A DNA stretch of 6,502 bases from Minisyncoccota bacterium (lineage in GTDB: Bacteria > Patescibacteriota > Minisyncoccia > Phycocordibacterales > UBA9973), in NCBI GenBank assembly GCA_017984185.1, contig JAGNZX010000030.1, forward strand, positions 1 to 6,502, read 5' to 3'. How positions within the stretch are numbered: the stretch's first letter is position 1; each line of letters begins with the position of its first letter. Positions 1 through 5,645 of this stretch are shown here, piece by piece. The position numbers and the translations under genes were made by a program. Below the pieces are notes generated by a model. The model was not told the DNA's origin and searched no databases. It saw only the letters and a program-made list of their open reading frames with translations.

Positions 1-2
1 CT

Positions 3-65
3 TCAGATCCTAAGGACCCTCCTCCGCCAGCTGTTACTCTTCAGCATAAAAAGAAATCTCTCTGA
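3..65 (+). CDS. possible C-terminal tail of an upstream gene (partial)
   Basis: The third + frame is open from the window edge to a TGA at 63-65. It reads as a short hydrophilic tail with a run of four prolines and ends in KKKSL. A proline-rich, lysine-ended segment is a believable protein C-terminus. The hairpins and probable terminator that follow before the convergent ruvB gene also fit a + strand gene ending here. Only about 20 codons are visible and frame 1 is open for a similar distance (TAA at 67-69), so neither the gene nor its frame is certain and no family can be named. Confidence 0.25.
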   Translation, partial: SDPKDPPPPAVTLQHKKKSL

Positions 66-94
66 GTAATCAGAGAACATGGTCGCAATGACCA
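59..94 (+). other. two tandem small hairpins
   Basis: A perfect 7-bp stem (59-65 with 70-76) closes a GTAA loop, which is a GNRA-type tetraloop in RNA. Three bases later a 5-bp stem (80-84 with 90-94) closes the loop GCAAT. Neither is followed by a T tract, so they are not terminators themselves. They lie between the possible upstream gene end and the terminator-like hairpin at 98-129, and may protect an mRNA 3' end or belong to a structured tail. Seen directly in the sequence; function is inference. Confidence 0.45.
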
Positions 95-97
95 CTT

Positions 98-142
98 TGG
101 AAAAAGGAAGTCGTTGCGGCCTTTTTTCACGCCAATTTTTTT
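98..142 (+). terminator. probable bidirectional intrinsic terminator between convergent genes
   Basis: A 10-bp stem with one G-U pair forms between 98-107 and 120-129, built around AAAAAGG and CCTTTTT, with a 12-nt loop. On the + strand the stem is followed by a T-rich run (136-142). Read on the - strand it lies just after the ruvB stop and its own 3' arm ends in CCTTTTT, so it could also end the ruvB transcript. Its position between two genes pointing at each other fits a shared terminator. Confidence 0.55.
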
Positions 143-1169
143 ATTCTTTAAATTCAAAACCTAAGTGCTCGTAAGCTTTTTTGGTGGCGATTCGTCCGCG
201 AGCTGTGCGTTCGAGTAATCCGAGTTGAATCAAATATGGTTCGATGACTTCTTCGATAGTCGCTTCTTCTTCGGAAAGGGCAGCACTCATGGTCTTTAGC
301 CCGACTGGCCCACCATTAAATTTTTCTATAAGTATTTCTAAATATTTTCGATCGGAACTATTTAAACCAATTTCATCTATAGCCAACATGTTGAGTGCAC
401 CTTTTACAGTCTTACTATCAATATTTTTTTTATCTGTTTTATTTTCACTGACTTGGGCAAAATCGCGGACTCTTTTCAAAAAATAATTGGCAGTGCGCGG
501 AGTAAAGCGACTTCTTTTAGCGATTTCATCCAGAGCATCTTTTTCAAAAGTAATATCCAAGAGCTTGCTTGATCGTTCAACTATCTGAGCTATCTCATCG
601 TTTGAATAAAATTCTAAACGAAATACTCCACCAGAAAATCTGGAACGCAGGGGAGAGGAGACCATAGCCACTCGGGTGGTCGCCGCAATCAAAGTGAATG
701 GTGGTAGGTCGAGTTGAATGGTGCGCGCGGAAGGACCCTTGCCGATGATGATGTCGAGCACGCCGGATTCCATAGCCGGGTAGAGTATTTCTTCTACCAT
801 TTTGTTTAAGCGGTGGATTTCATCGATAAAGAGAATGTCCCCAGCGGCCAAGTTTGTCAAAATAGAAGCCAGGTCGCCGACTTTTTCAATAGCCGGGCCA
901 GAAGTTATTTTCATTTGTCGCCCAGTCTCCTTGGCGATCAAGTGAGCGATAGTCGTCTTGCCGAGGCCTGGTGGCCCATAAAACAAAATGTGTTCGGGAA
1001 TGTGCCCACGTTCTTCGGCAGCCCGTAGTAGAATTTTCACATTGTCTTTTATGTGTTTTTGGCCGATATATTCGTCCCAAGCCTTTGGTCGTAGGGTGTG
1101 ATCGAGAAAAGACTCATCTGCTGTAGCCGTATCAACCCCTTTATTATTACTGTTTTTATCACTTGACAT
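141..1169 (-). CDS. ruvB: RuvB, Holliday junction branch-migration ATPase
   Basis: RuvB is the AAA+ hexameric motor that, with RuvA, drives branch migration of Holliday junctions in the cytoplasm during recombinational repair. The 342 residues match the usual family length. Visible motifs are LRPKAWDEYIGQ near 26-37, Walker A GPPGLGKTT (65-73), Walker B LFIDEIHR (113-120), sensor 1 AATTR (162-166), the arginine-finger loop LRSRF (174-178), and sensor 2 TPRTAN (223-228) followed by LKRVRDFA. The C-terminal winged helix has the family signature GGPVGLKT and the EPYLIQLGLLERTARGR block. Two small deviations are F222 where RGTPR normally has glycine, and an extra residue after the arginine finger. 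No Shine-Dalgarno precedes the ATG. The start is supported because the first 20 residues form the usual variable leader before the conserved block. ruvA and ruvC are not in the window. Confidence 0.97.
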   Translation of the reverse strand: MSSDKNSNNKGVDTATADESFLDHTLRPKAWDEYIGQKHIKDNVKILLRAAEERGHIPEHILFYGPPGLGKTTIAHLIAKETGRQMKITSGPAIEKVGDLASILTNLAAGDILFIDEIHRLNKMVEEILYPAMESGVLDIIIGKGPSARTIQLDLPPFTLIAATTRVAMVSSPLRSRFSGGVFRLEFYSNDEIAQIVERSSKLLDITFEKDALDEIAKRSRFTPRTANYFLKRVRDFAQVSENKTDKKNIDSKTVKGALNMLAIDEIGLNSSDRKYLEILIEKFNGGPVGLKTMSAALSEEEATIEEVIEPYLIQLGLLERTARGRIATKKAYEHLGFEFKE

Positions 1170-1191
1170 TGGATTTAGAATATGCTATACT
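1163..1191 (+). promoter_or_regulatory. strong sigma70-type promoter firing toward the 6S-like RNA
   Basis: A perfect TTGACA (1163-1168), a 17-bp spacer and TATACT (1186-1191) are present, and the -10 is also extended by TGC (1183-1185). This is the best -35/-10 match in the window. Start would be near 1198, with transcription running into the structured RNA. The -35 lies across the ruvB start codon on the other strand, so polymerase binding here would compete with ruvB expression. No protein gene follows in this direction before the terminators. Confidence 0.6.
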
Positions 1192-1198
1192 ATGCACA

Positions 1199-1223
1199 TA
1201 ATACCTTTATTAACAGGGTATTA
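1199..1223. repeat. inverted repeat in the ruvB/RNA intergenic region
   Basis: TAATACC (1199-1205) and GGTATTA (1217-1223) form a perfect 7-bp inverted repeat, extended by a possible G-U pair, around a 9-nt loop. It sits immediately after the start expected from the 1163-1191 promoter and within the predicted 5' leader of ruvB. It could be an operator or a 5' hairpin in either transcript. No role can be assigned from sequence alone. Confidence 0.4.
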
Positions 1224-1237
1224 ACATAGCTATACAC

Positions 1238-1246
1238 ATTATAGCA
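1238..1246 (-). promoter_or_regulatory. extended -10 promoter for ruvB
   Basis: On the - strand this reads TGCTATAAT, a perfect extended -10 (TGnTATAAT). No good -35 is seen 16-18 bp upstream, as is normal for extended -10 promoters. Start would be near 1231, giving ruvB a leader of about 62 nt. That leader overlaps, antisense, the first part of any + strand RNA begun at 1198. Confidence 0.5.
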
Positions 1247-1248
1247 TT

Positions 1249-1257
1249 TGCTATATT
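1249..1257 (+). promoter_or_regulatory. extended -10 promoter candidate for the 6S-like RNA
   Basis: TGCTATATT is an extended -10 with five of six bases matching TATAAT. It stands back to back with the ruvB -10 at 1238-1246, only 2 bp apart, and together they form the palindrome TATAGC-ATTT-GCTATA (1240-1255). Start would be near 1264, about 20 nt before the base of the long RNA stem. A weaker TAAAAT at 1268-1273 could start RNA near 1280, right at the stem base. The region is AT-rich, so chance -10 matches are possible. Confidence 0.4.
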
Positions 1258-1280
1258 TTATATGTAGTAAAATGTATTTA

Positions 1281-1437
1281 TTAGAGAAGGCATTAATCTC
1301 TAAGCAATCAGCCATCGGTTATACGAGTTTGCGTAGGACGTTCTGGTAGAATTTATTCTTTCTGGGTCTATCCTATAATTATTTGTTACTCTTGGGGCCT
1401 AGCCCTGAAAGGATTGTTTAGAGATTAATGCTTTTTT
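1281..1437 (+). ncRNA. structured small RNA, 6S-like (ssrS candidate)
   Basis: A 20-bp closing stem pairs 1290-1309 with 1412-1431 (19 Watson-Crick pairs and one G-U), and a T6 tract (1432-1437) follows at once. The lower strand 1284-1289 can also pair with the U tract. Inside is a large asymmetric bubble, about 23 nt on the 5' side (1310-1332) and 35 nt on the 3' side (1377-1411). The 3' side carries a small hairpin, GGGC-CTA-GCCC (1395-1405). The top is an imperfect terminal hairpin, 1333-1376, with a UUUA loop. Closing stem, open central bubble with a 3' side hairpin and terminal stem-loop is the established architecture of 6S RNA, which mimics an open promoter and binds housekeeping RNA polymerase. 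At about 150 nt it is somewhat shorter than typical 6S RNA (180-200 nt). Motifs of tmRNA, RNase P RNA and SRP RNA are not visible. The structured RNA is well supported; the 6S identity is inference from architecture. Confidence 0.6.
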
Positions 1438-1441
1438 CTTT

Positions 1442-1475
1442 ACCCGGCCAAAGTTTTAACGATGGCGGGTTTTTT
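1442..1475 (+). terminator. intrinsic terminator behind the 6S-like RNA
   Basis: An 8-bp stem with a single bulged G pairs 1442-1450 with 1463-1470 (ACCCG..CCA against TGG..CGGGT) around a 12-nt loop, and T1470-T1475 follow. The U tract is on the + strand, so this terminates rightward RNA and acts as a second stop after the RNA's own stem and T6. On the - strand it lies directly after the pilB stop codon but has no following U tract. Confidence 0.65.
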
Positions 1476-3171
1476 ATTCCTCACTTAAATCCACCACACT
1501 CAAGACTTCCTCGTAAGAAGTAATCCCATTCAACATTTTTATGACACCATCTTGTCTCATCGACAAGATGCCTTGCGTTTTAGCGATTTGTTTTATTTCT
1601 CTTTCACTTGGGTTTTCTGGGATTATTTTTTCTATTTCTGCGTTATTGCAAATTGCTTCAAATATACCAATTCTTCCTTTGTATCCAGTGCCATTGCATT
1701 TATCACAACCGGCAGGTTCGTAAAGTTTTATTGGTGCATCTGGTTTTATGTTGTGCTTGGTCAAGTCTTTGTTTTCTGTTTTCATCTCCTCTATGATTGT
1801 TTTAATTATCATCGCCTCTCTTTCGCTAACTACTTTTTCTTTTTTACAAAATTGACAAAGTATACGAACCAAGCGTTGAGCTATAGCAATCGACAACGAT
1901 GAGACCAAGATTTTTGGGTTTACTCCAAGGTCGATCATGCGGGGGATGACCCCGGCAGCGTTGTTGGTGTGCAAAGTAGACAACACCATGTGTCCAGTCA
2001 GCGATGATTGCACGGCTATCTCGGCAGTATCACGATCACGAATTTCTCCGACCATGATTACGTCTGGATCTTGTCGTAATATTGAACGAAGACCTTCTGC
2101 AAAGGTGTAATCTTTTTCTGTATTTACTTGGGTTTGAGTTATCCCGTTGATGTGATATTCGACTGGATCCTCGATGGTTATGATGTTTATATCAGGGGAA
2201 TACATTTTTCTTAAAAAAGCATATAGAGTCGTAGTCTTTCCGGCTCCAGTCGGGCCTGTTACTAAAATCAATCCGTTTGGTTTTATGATTTGATTTTGTA
2301 TTATTCCCAAAAGATAATCTTCGATACCCAATTGCTCAAATTCTACTTGGATAGATTTTGGATCAAGTATTCGCATTACGATAGCCTCACCGTATGCTCC
2401 AGGAATAAGAGATACACGGATACTGAGCTCATCTTTACCCTCGATTATATTAAAACGACCATCTTGTGCAATTTTTGAAGTCAACTTCATTCCCGAGAGA
2501 AGTTTTATTCGAGAATTTAACAATCGATACACATCTGAATTAAAGAACAGGATGTCTTGTAATACACCATCCAGGCGGAGACGGAGCCTGCCCTGGTCCT
2601 TTTCTGGTTCAATGTGTATGTCTGAAGCTTTGATAGCTATAGCTCCAGCCAAGATTATCTCTAGTAAGCGAGAAATTTTGTGAATTTTATTTTCTTCCAA
2701 AACCTGAGTCACCATTTTGAAGATGTCTTGAATATGATTTATTTGCGCCACCGTCCCTCTCAAGACCTCAGAGGAAATTTCTAGCCCTCCAACCATCGAA
2801 GTTTCGGCCATAGAAAGTTCTTTATATCTACTCCACACTTTTTGCAAACTAGCCGCCGAAGTCATGTAAAAAGTTGGAACCAGGTTCCTCCTCTCCATGT
2901 CTTCTTTTAATTTATTTAGTAGAGATTCTGAGGGCGCACGCAAAGCAATAAAAATATTTTTACCAAAAAGTTTAAAAGGAGCCACGTTCATTTCAATGGC
3001 ATCTTTTTCAGAAATTGCTCGAAGGGCTTCATTGTCGACTCCGATACGGTTTAGGTCGATGTAGGGCAGTCCATATTTGGATTCAGCTAAAGTTTCTACT
3101 AGTTTTTCCTCCTCTTCTTTGTAGAGGTCCTCGAGTTGTTTTTTTTGTTTTTCATCATCAAAATCAACCAT
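1474..3171 (-). CDS. pilB: PilB/GspE-family type IV pilus assembly ATPase
   Basis: This cytoplasmic secretion ATPase powers pilin polymerisation at the inner-membrane base of a type IV pilus. With the start at 3171 it has 565 residues, typical for PilB. An N-terminal MshEN/GspE-N-like region (about 25-120) leads into the ATPase core: Walker A GPTGAGKTTT (306-315), the Asp box with ITIEDPVEY (332-340), Walker B DPDVIMVGEIRD (368-379), and the His box TGHMVLSTLHT (392-402). A zinc site is given by CQFC (439-442) and CDKC (489-492). The frame is open up to an ATG at 3225, but the extra 18 residues would translate the promoter and overlap polA. A perfect extended -10 ends 7 nt before the 3171 ATG, so that start was chosen. 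No other pilus gene is in the window. GspE or a competence ATPase is a possible alternative name. Confidence 0.9.
   Translation of the reverse strand: MVDFDDEKQKKQLEDLYKEEEEKLVETLAESKYGLPYIDLNRIGVDNEALRAISEKDAIEMNVAPFKLFGKNIFIALRAPSESLLNKLKEDMERRNLVPTFYMTSAASLQKVWSRYKELSMAETSMVGGLEISSEVLRGTVAQINHIQDIFKMVTQVLEENKIHKISRLLEIILAGAIAIKASDIHIEPEKDQGRLRLRLDGVLQDILFFNSDVYRLLNSRIKLLSGMKLTSKIAQDGRFNIIEGKDELSIRVSLIPGAYGEAIVMRILDPKSIQVEFEQLGIEDYLLGIIQNQIIKPNGLILVTGPTGAGKTTTLYAFLRKMYSPDINIITIEDPVEYHINGITQTQVNTEKDYTFAEGLRSILRQDPDVIMVGEIRDRDTAEIAVQSSLTGHMVLSTLHTNNAAGVIPRMIDLGVNPKILVSSLSIAIAQRLVRILCQFCKKEKVVSEREAMIIKTIIEEMKTENKDLTKHNIKPDAPIKLYEPAGCDKCNGTGYKGRIGIFEAICNNAEIEKIIPENPSEREIKQIAKTQGILSMRQDGVIKMLNGITSYEEVLSVVDLSEE
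1548..1570. repeat. 9-bp perfect hairpin inside the 3' part of pilB
   Basis: CATCTTGTC (1548-1556) and GACAAGATG (1562-1570) form a perfect inverted repeat with a 5-nt loop. The encoded residues, around SMRQDG, belong to a block conserved in PilB proteins, so the hairpin may be a by-product of coding. No T tract follows on either strand. Confidence 0.35.
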
Positions 3172-3178
3172 TAAAAGA

Positions 3179-3187
3179 ATTATACCA
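3179..3187 (-). promoter_or_regulatory. extended -10 promoter of pilB (leaderless)
   Basis: Read on the - strand this is TGGTATAAT, a perfect extended -10. Seven bases (TCTTTTA) separate it from the ATG at 3171, so RNA would begin at or one base before the start codon. There is no room for a ribosome binding site, which implies a leaderless mRNA and fixes the pilB start. No clear -35 is visible. Confidence 0.7.
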
Positions 3188-3191
3188 ATAA

Positions 3192-3200
3192 TGCTATAAT
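3192..3200 (+). promoter_or_regulatory. extended -10 promoter of polA (leaderless)
   Basis: TGCTATAAT is a perfect extended -10, followed by seven bases (TCGCATA) and the polA ATG at 3208. The spacing equals that of pilB on the other strand, so the mRNA should start at or one base before the initiator codon. The two -10 hexamers are 10 bp apart, so two polymerases probably cannot occupy them together. Confidence 0.7.
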
Positions 3201-3207
3201 TCGCATA

Positions 3208-5622
3208 ATGTCTAAGCCAAATCAAAAAGAAAAAACCCTAGTCCTGCTCGACTCGCACGCAATTATTCACCGAGCCTATCATGCTTTGCCAGAATTTATG
3301 TCGAGCAAGGGTGAGCCGACTGGGGCTTTGTATGGTGTGTCGACAATGCTCATGAAGATTATCGATGAACTCAAACCAGATTATATAGTGGCTTGTTATG
3401 ATTTGCCGGGCAAGACTTTTCGGCACGAAGCTTGTGATGCTTACAAGGCCGGGAGAGCTAAAACCGAAGACGCGTTGATCGTGCAATTAAAAAATTCTAG
3501 AAAAATTTTCGAAGCCTTTAATATTCCTATGTATGATTCAGCTGGTTTTGAAGCTGACGATATTTTGGGGACTATCGTTACCCAAATGAAGAATAGTGTA
3601 AATATTATTATTGCTTCTGGCGATATGGATACGATGCAACTCGTGGATGACAAAAAAGTCCAAGTCTATACTTTGAAAAAGGGGATCAACGATACGATTT
3701 TATACGATGAAGAACAAGTTGTGGAACGCTTTGGATTTTTGCCAAAGTTTTTGCCGGATTATAAGGGCCTGCGTGGAGATCCGTCCGACAACATCATCGG
3801 CATCAAAGGAGTCGGCGAAAAGACGGCGACGAGCCTGATTGTAAAATTTGGGACGATTGAAGAAATTTACAAAAATCTGAAAAAGGGTGATGAAGAATTT
3901 AAAAAAATTGGTATCACTCCTCGCATGATTGAGCTTTTGAAAAGCAACGAAGAAGAAGCAATTTTTTCCAAGACCCTGGCTACTATTCGTAAAGATGCAC
4001 CAATCGATTTTAAACTATCAGAAAAAACTTTTTGGGAAAATGCCGACTTAAAAAAAATAGAACAAATTTTTGTTTTGTTTGAATTCCGTTCTTTGTTTTC
4101 AAGGCTGAAAAACTTTTTTAACTCAGGCGCAGGAGAAGAATCTTCTCGGGTCCTCGGGTCGGCCGCAGGAATGCCTTTGCGGCCTCAACCAGACCAGCTC
4201 AAATCTTCTTCTCCTGCGCCTGACGCAACAAAGCTACAAGAAGCCAGTATCGCTATTTGGCTTATAGATTCTGATTTATCGTATCCAGGGTTAGAAGATA
4301 TTTTACGTTTTGCTAATACTGAAAATTTTGAGGAAGCATATAAATATGTATTTGATAAATTAAAGGAAAAAGGTTTAGAAAAAGTCTATGAAGAAATAGA
4401 AAAGCCAATCATCGGAGTTGTAGCCGGCATGTCCAAACACGGTATTTTGATTGATAAAAAATATTTCGATGTTTTATCCAAAGAATATCATGCTACCTTA
4501 GACGAGCTTACAAAAAAAATTCACAAAATGGCTGGCGTGGAGTTTAATATCAATTCACCCAAACAACTAGGCGAAGTATTGTTTGTAAAAATGGGTATCA
4601 AGTCTAAAAAGAAAAGTGCTGGTGGGGCTTTGTCGACAAAAGTTTCAGTATTGGAAGAGCTTGAAGAAGAAAATCCAATCATCACCGAGATCATGAGTTA
4701 TCGCGAACTTCAGAAATTAGTATCTACTTATGTGGATGTTATTCCAAAATTAGTGCAAGAGGATGGTCGTCTGCATTCAAATTTTATACAAAACGGCACA
4801 ACCACTGGACGTTTTGCCTCCTTGGACCCAAATTTACAAAATTTACCAATAAAATCTGAGCTTGGGCGACGTATCCGGGCCGGCTTTGTGGCAGCTCCGG
4901 GGCACAAACTAGCAGCTTTTGATTATAGCCAGGTGGAGCTTCGTATCGCAGCCATGCTCTCTGGTGATGAAAAGATGACTGAAATTTTTCGTGAGAAAAA
5001 AGATATTCATGCCGGGGTGGCTTCTTTTGTCTTTGGGGTTCCGATCGATAAAGTCGACAGTGAAATGCGGCGTAAGGCCAAGGTGATAAACTTTGGAATT
5101 ATTTATGGTATGGGAGTGACGGCTCTCCGAAAAAATCTTGGCGGCACTCGCGAAGAGGCCCAAACTTTTTATGACAACTATTTCAATCAATTTTCAGGAG
5201 TTAGGGATTATTTAGAAGAAGTAAAAGTTTTTGCGATGAAGAATCTTTACACGGAGACTTTGTTTGGTCGCCGAAGATATTTCCCAAATGTAAATTCTCG
5301 AATTCCATTTTTGAAAAGCATGGCCTTGCGCACAGCCACCAACGCTCCTATACAGGGGACAGCGGCAGACGTCATCAAGCTCGCTATCCGCTATGCCAAT
5401 GAAGATTTAGCCAAAGCTGGTTTGCTCGACAAAGTGCACCTCGCACTGCAGATACACGATGAATTGGTGTATGAAATAAAAGAAGATGTTTTAGAATTAG
5501 CTAATCAGATAATTAAAAATGCTATGCAGGTTGTTTTAGATAGATCATATATAGCTTACAAGACAGACATTCCGCTCTCAGTAAACTCGGGTTTCGGTGA
5601 TAATTTTGGGGCTGTAAAATAG
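3208..5622 (+). CDS. polA: DNA polymerase I with degenerate 3'-5' exonuclease domain
   Basis: Pol I removes RNA primers and fills repair gaps in the cytoplasm. The 804 residues begin with a complete 5'-3' nuclease domain: D15, D65, the EADD motif (115-118), D139 and D141, GDPSDN (190-195), and the helix-hairpin-helix GIKGVGEKTA (about 198-207). The polymerase domain has motif A DYSQVELR (572-579), motif B with R621, K625, F629 and Y633 (equivalents of E. coli R754, K758, F762 and Y766), and motif C HDE (750-752). Between them, only a short remnant of the 3'-5' exonuclease fold remains (about 345-400, from IWLIDSDLSYP to the EKPI segment) and no catalytic DxE is seen, so proofreading is very likely absent, as in Taq polymerase. 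Residues 306-339 are a Ser/Pro/Gly-rich linker encoded by a GC-rich palindrome. The start at 3208 leaves seven residues before the conserved TLVLLDSHA and is set by the leaderless promoter. Confidence 0.97.
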   Translation: MSKPNQKEKTLVLLDSHAIIHRAYHALPEFMSSKGEPTGALYGVSTMLMKIIDELKPDYIVACYDLPGKTFRHEACDAYKAGRAKTEDALIVQLKNSRKIFEAFNIPMYDSAGFEADDILGTIVTQMKNSVNIIIASGDMDTMQLVDDKKVQVYTLKKGINDTILYDEEQVVERFGFLPKFLPDYKGLRGDPSDNIIGIKGVGEKTATSLIVKFGTIEEIYKNLKKGDEEFKKIGITPRMIELLKSNEEEAIFSKTLATIRKDAPIDFKLSEKTFWENADLKKIEQIFVLFEFRSLFSRLKNFFNSGAGEESSRVLGSAAGMPLRPQPDQLKSSSPAPDATKLQEASIAIWLIDSDLSYPGLEDILRFANTENFEEAYKYVFDKLKEKGLEKVYEEIEKPIIGVVAGMSKHGILIDKKYFDVLSKEYHATLDELTKKIHKMAGVEFNINSPKQLGEVLFVKMGIKSKKKSAGGALSTKVSVLEELEEENPIITEIMSYRELQKLVSTYVDVIPKLVQEDGRLHSNFIQNGTTTGRFASLDPNLQNLPIKSELGRRIRAGFVAAPGHKLAAFDYSQVELRIAAMLSGDEKMTEIFREKKDIHAGVASFVFGVPIDKVDSEMRRKAKVINFGIIYGMGVTALRKNLGGTREEAQTFYDNYFNQFSGVRDYLEEVKVFAMKNLYTETLFGRRRYFPNVNSRIPFLKSMALRTATNAPIQGTAADVIKLAIRYANEDLAKAGLLDKVHLALQIHDELVYEIKEDVLELANQIIKNAMQVVLDRSYIAYKTDIPLSVNSGFGDNFGAVK
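4123..4223 (+). repeat. 101-bp GC-rich palindromic insertion inside polA, in frame
   Basis: TCAGGCGCAGGAGAAGAA (4123-4140) and its exact reverse complement (4206-4223) form a perfect 18-bp inverted repeat around 65 bp. Inside is a second perfect 7-bp repeat, GGCCGCA/TGCGGCC (4161-4167 with 4178-4184), and a tandem duplication of CTCGGGTC (4145-4152, 4153-4160). By count, 60 of 101 bases are G or C, visibly richer than the flanking AT-rich polA sequence. It encodes residues 306-339, a low-complexity linker without Pol I homology, at the junction of nuclease and exonuclease-remnant domains. No clear target-site duplication was found. The form recalls Rickettsia palindromic elements, which insert in frame in genes; a shared origin is not implied. 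Confidence 0.75.
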
Positions 5623-5630
5623 ATTTTTTG

Positions 5631-5639
5631 TGGTATAAT
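5631..5639 (+). promoter_or_regulatory. extended -10 promoter of the methyltransferase-like gene (leaderless)
   Basis: TGGTATAAT is a perfect extended -10 located just after the polA stop (5620-5622). Six bases (GCATAG) separate it from the ATG at 5646, so transcription would start at, or one base before, the start codon. It gives the downstream gene, and probably holA, a promoter independent of polA. Confidence 0.65.
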
Positions 5640-5645
5640 GCATAG

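Larger units (their letters stand above)
3177..3202. repeat. palindromic divergent promoter core between pilB and polA
   Basis: GAATTATA (3177-3184) and TATAATTC (3195-3202) are perfect inverted 8-mers separated by 10 bp. Each arm contains one of the two divergent -10 boxes. The symmetry makes the two promoters near copies of each other in opposite directions. Confidence 0.6.

Noticed and set aside
79..174. 31-codon + strand ORF from ATG at 79
   Set aside because: It runs through the terminator stem and into the ruvB 3' end on the opposite strand; no supporting signal.
1272..1349. 25-codon + strand ORF inside the intergenic RNA (ATG at 1272)
   Set aside because: It overlaps the closing stem and terminal hairpin of the structured RNA, has no ribosome binding site and looks like no known peptide.
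1281..1437. tmRNA, RNase P RNA or SRP RNA as identity of the structured RNA
   Set aside because: No tRNA-like acceptor or tag ORF, no conserved RNase P core sequences, and no SRP tip motif could be found; the length is also wrong for the first two.
1552..1902. 116-residue + strand ORF opposite pilB
   Set aside because: It is fully antisense to conserved PilB coding sequence, is rich in F, C and Y as expected of a reverse-frame shadow, and has no promoter or ribosome binding site.
3172..3225. N-terminal extension of pilB by 18 codons to the ATG at 3225
   Set aside because: It would translate the pilB promoter, overlap the polA start, add a hydrophobic stretch atypical of a cytoplasmic ATPase, and ignore the well-placed extended -10 at 3179-3187.
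4909..5190. 93-residue - strand ORF opposite polA
   Set aside because: Antisense to polymerase motifs A and B, which are strongly conserved; a coding shadow.
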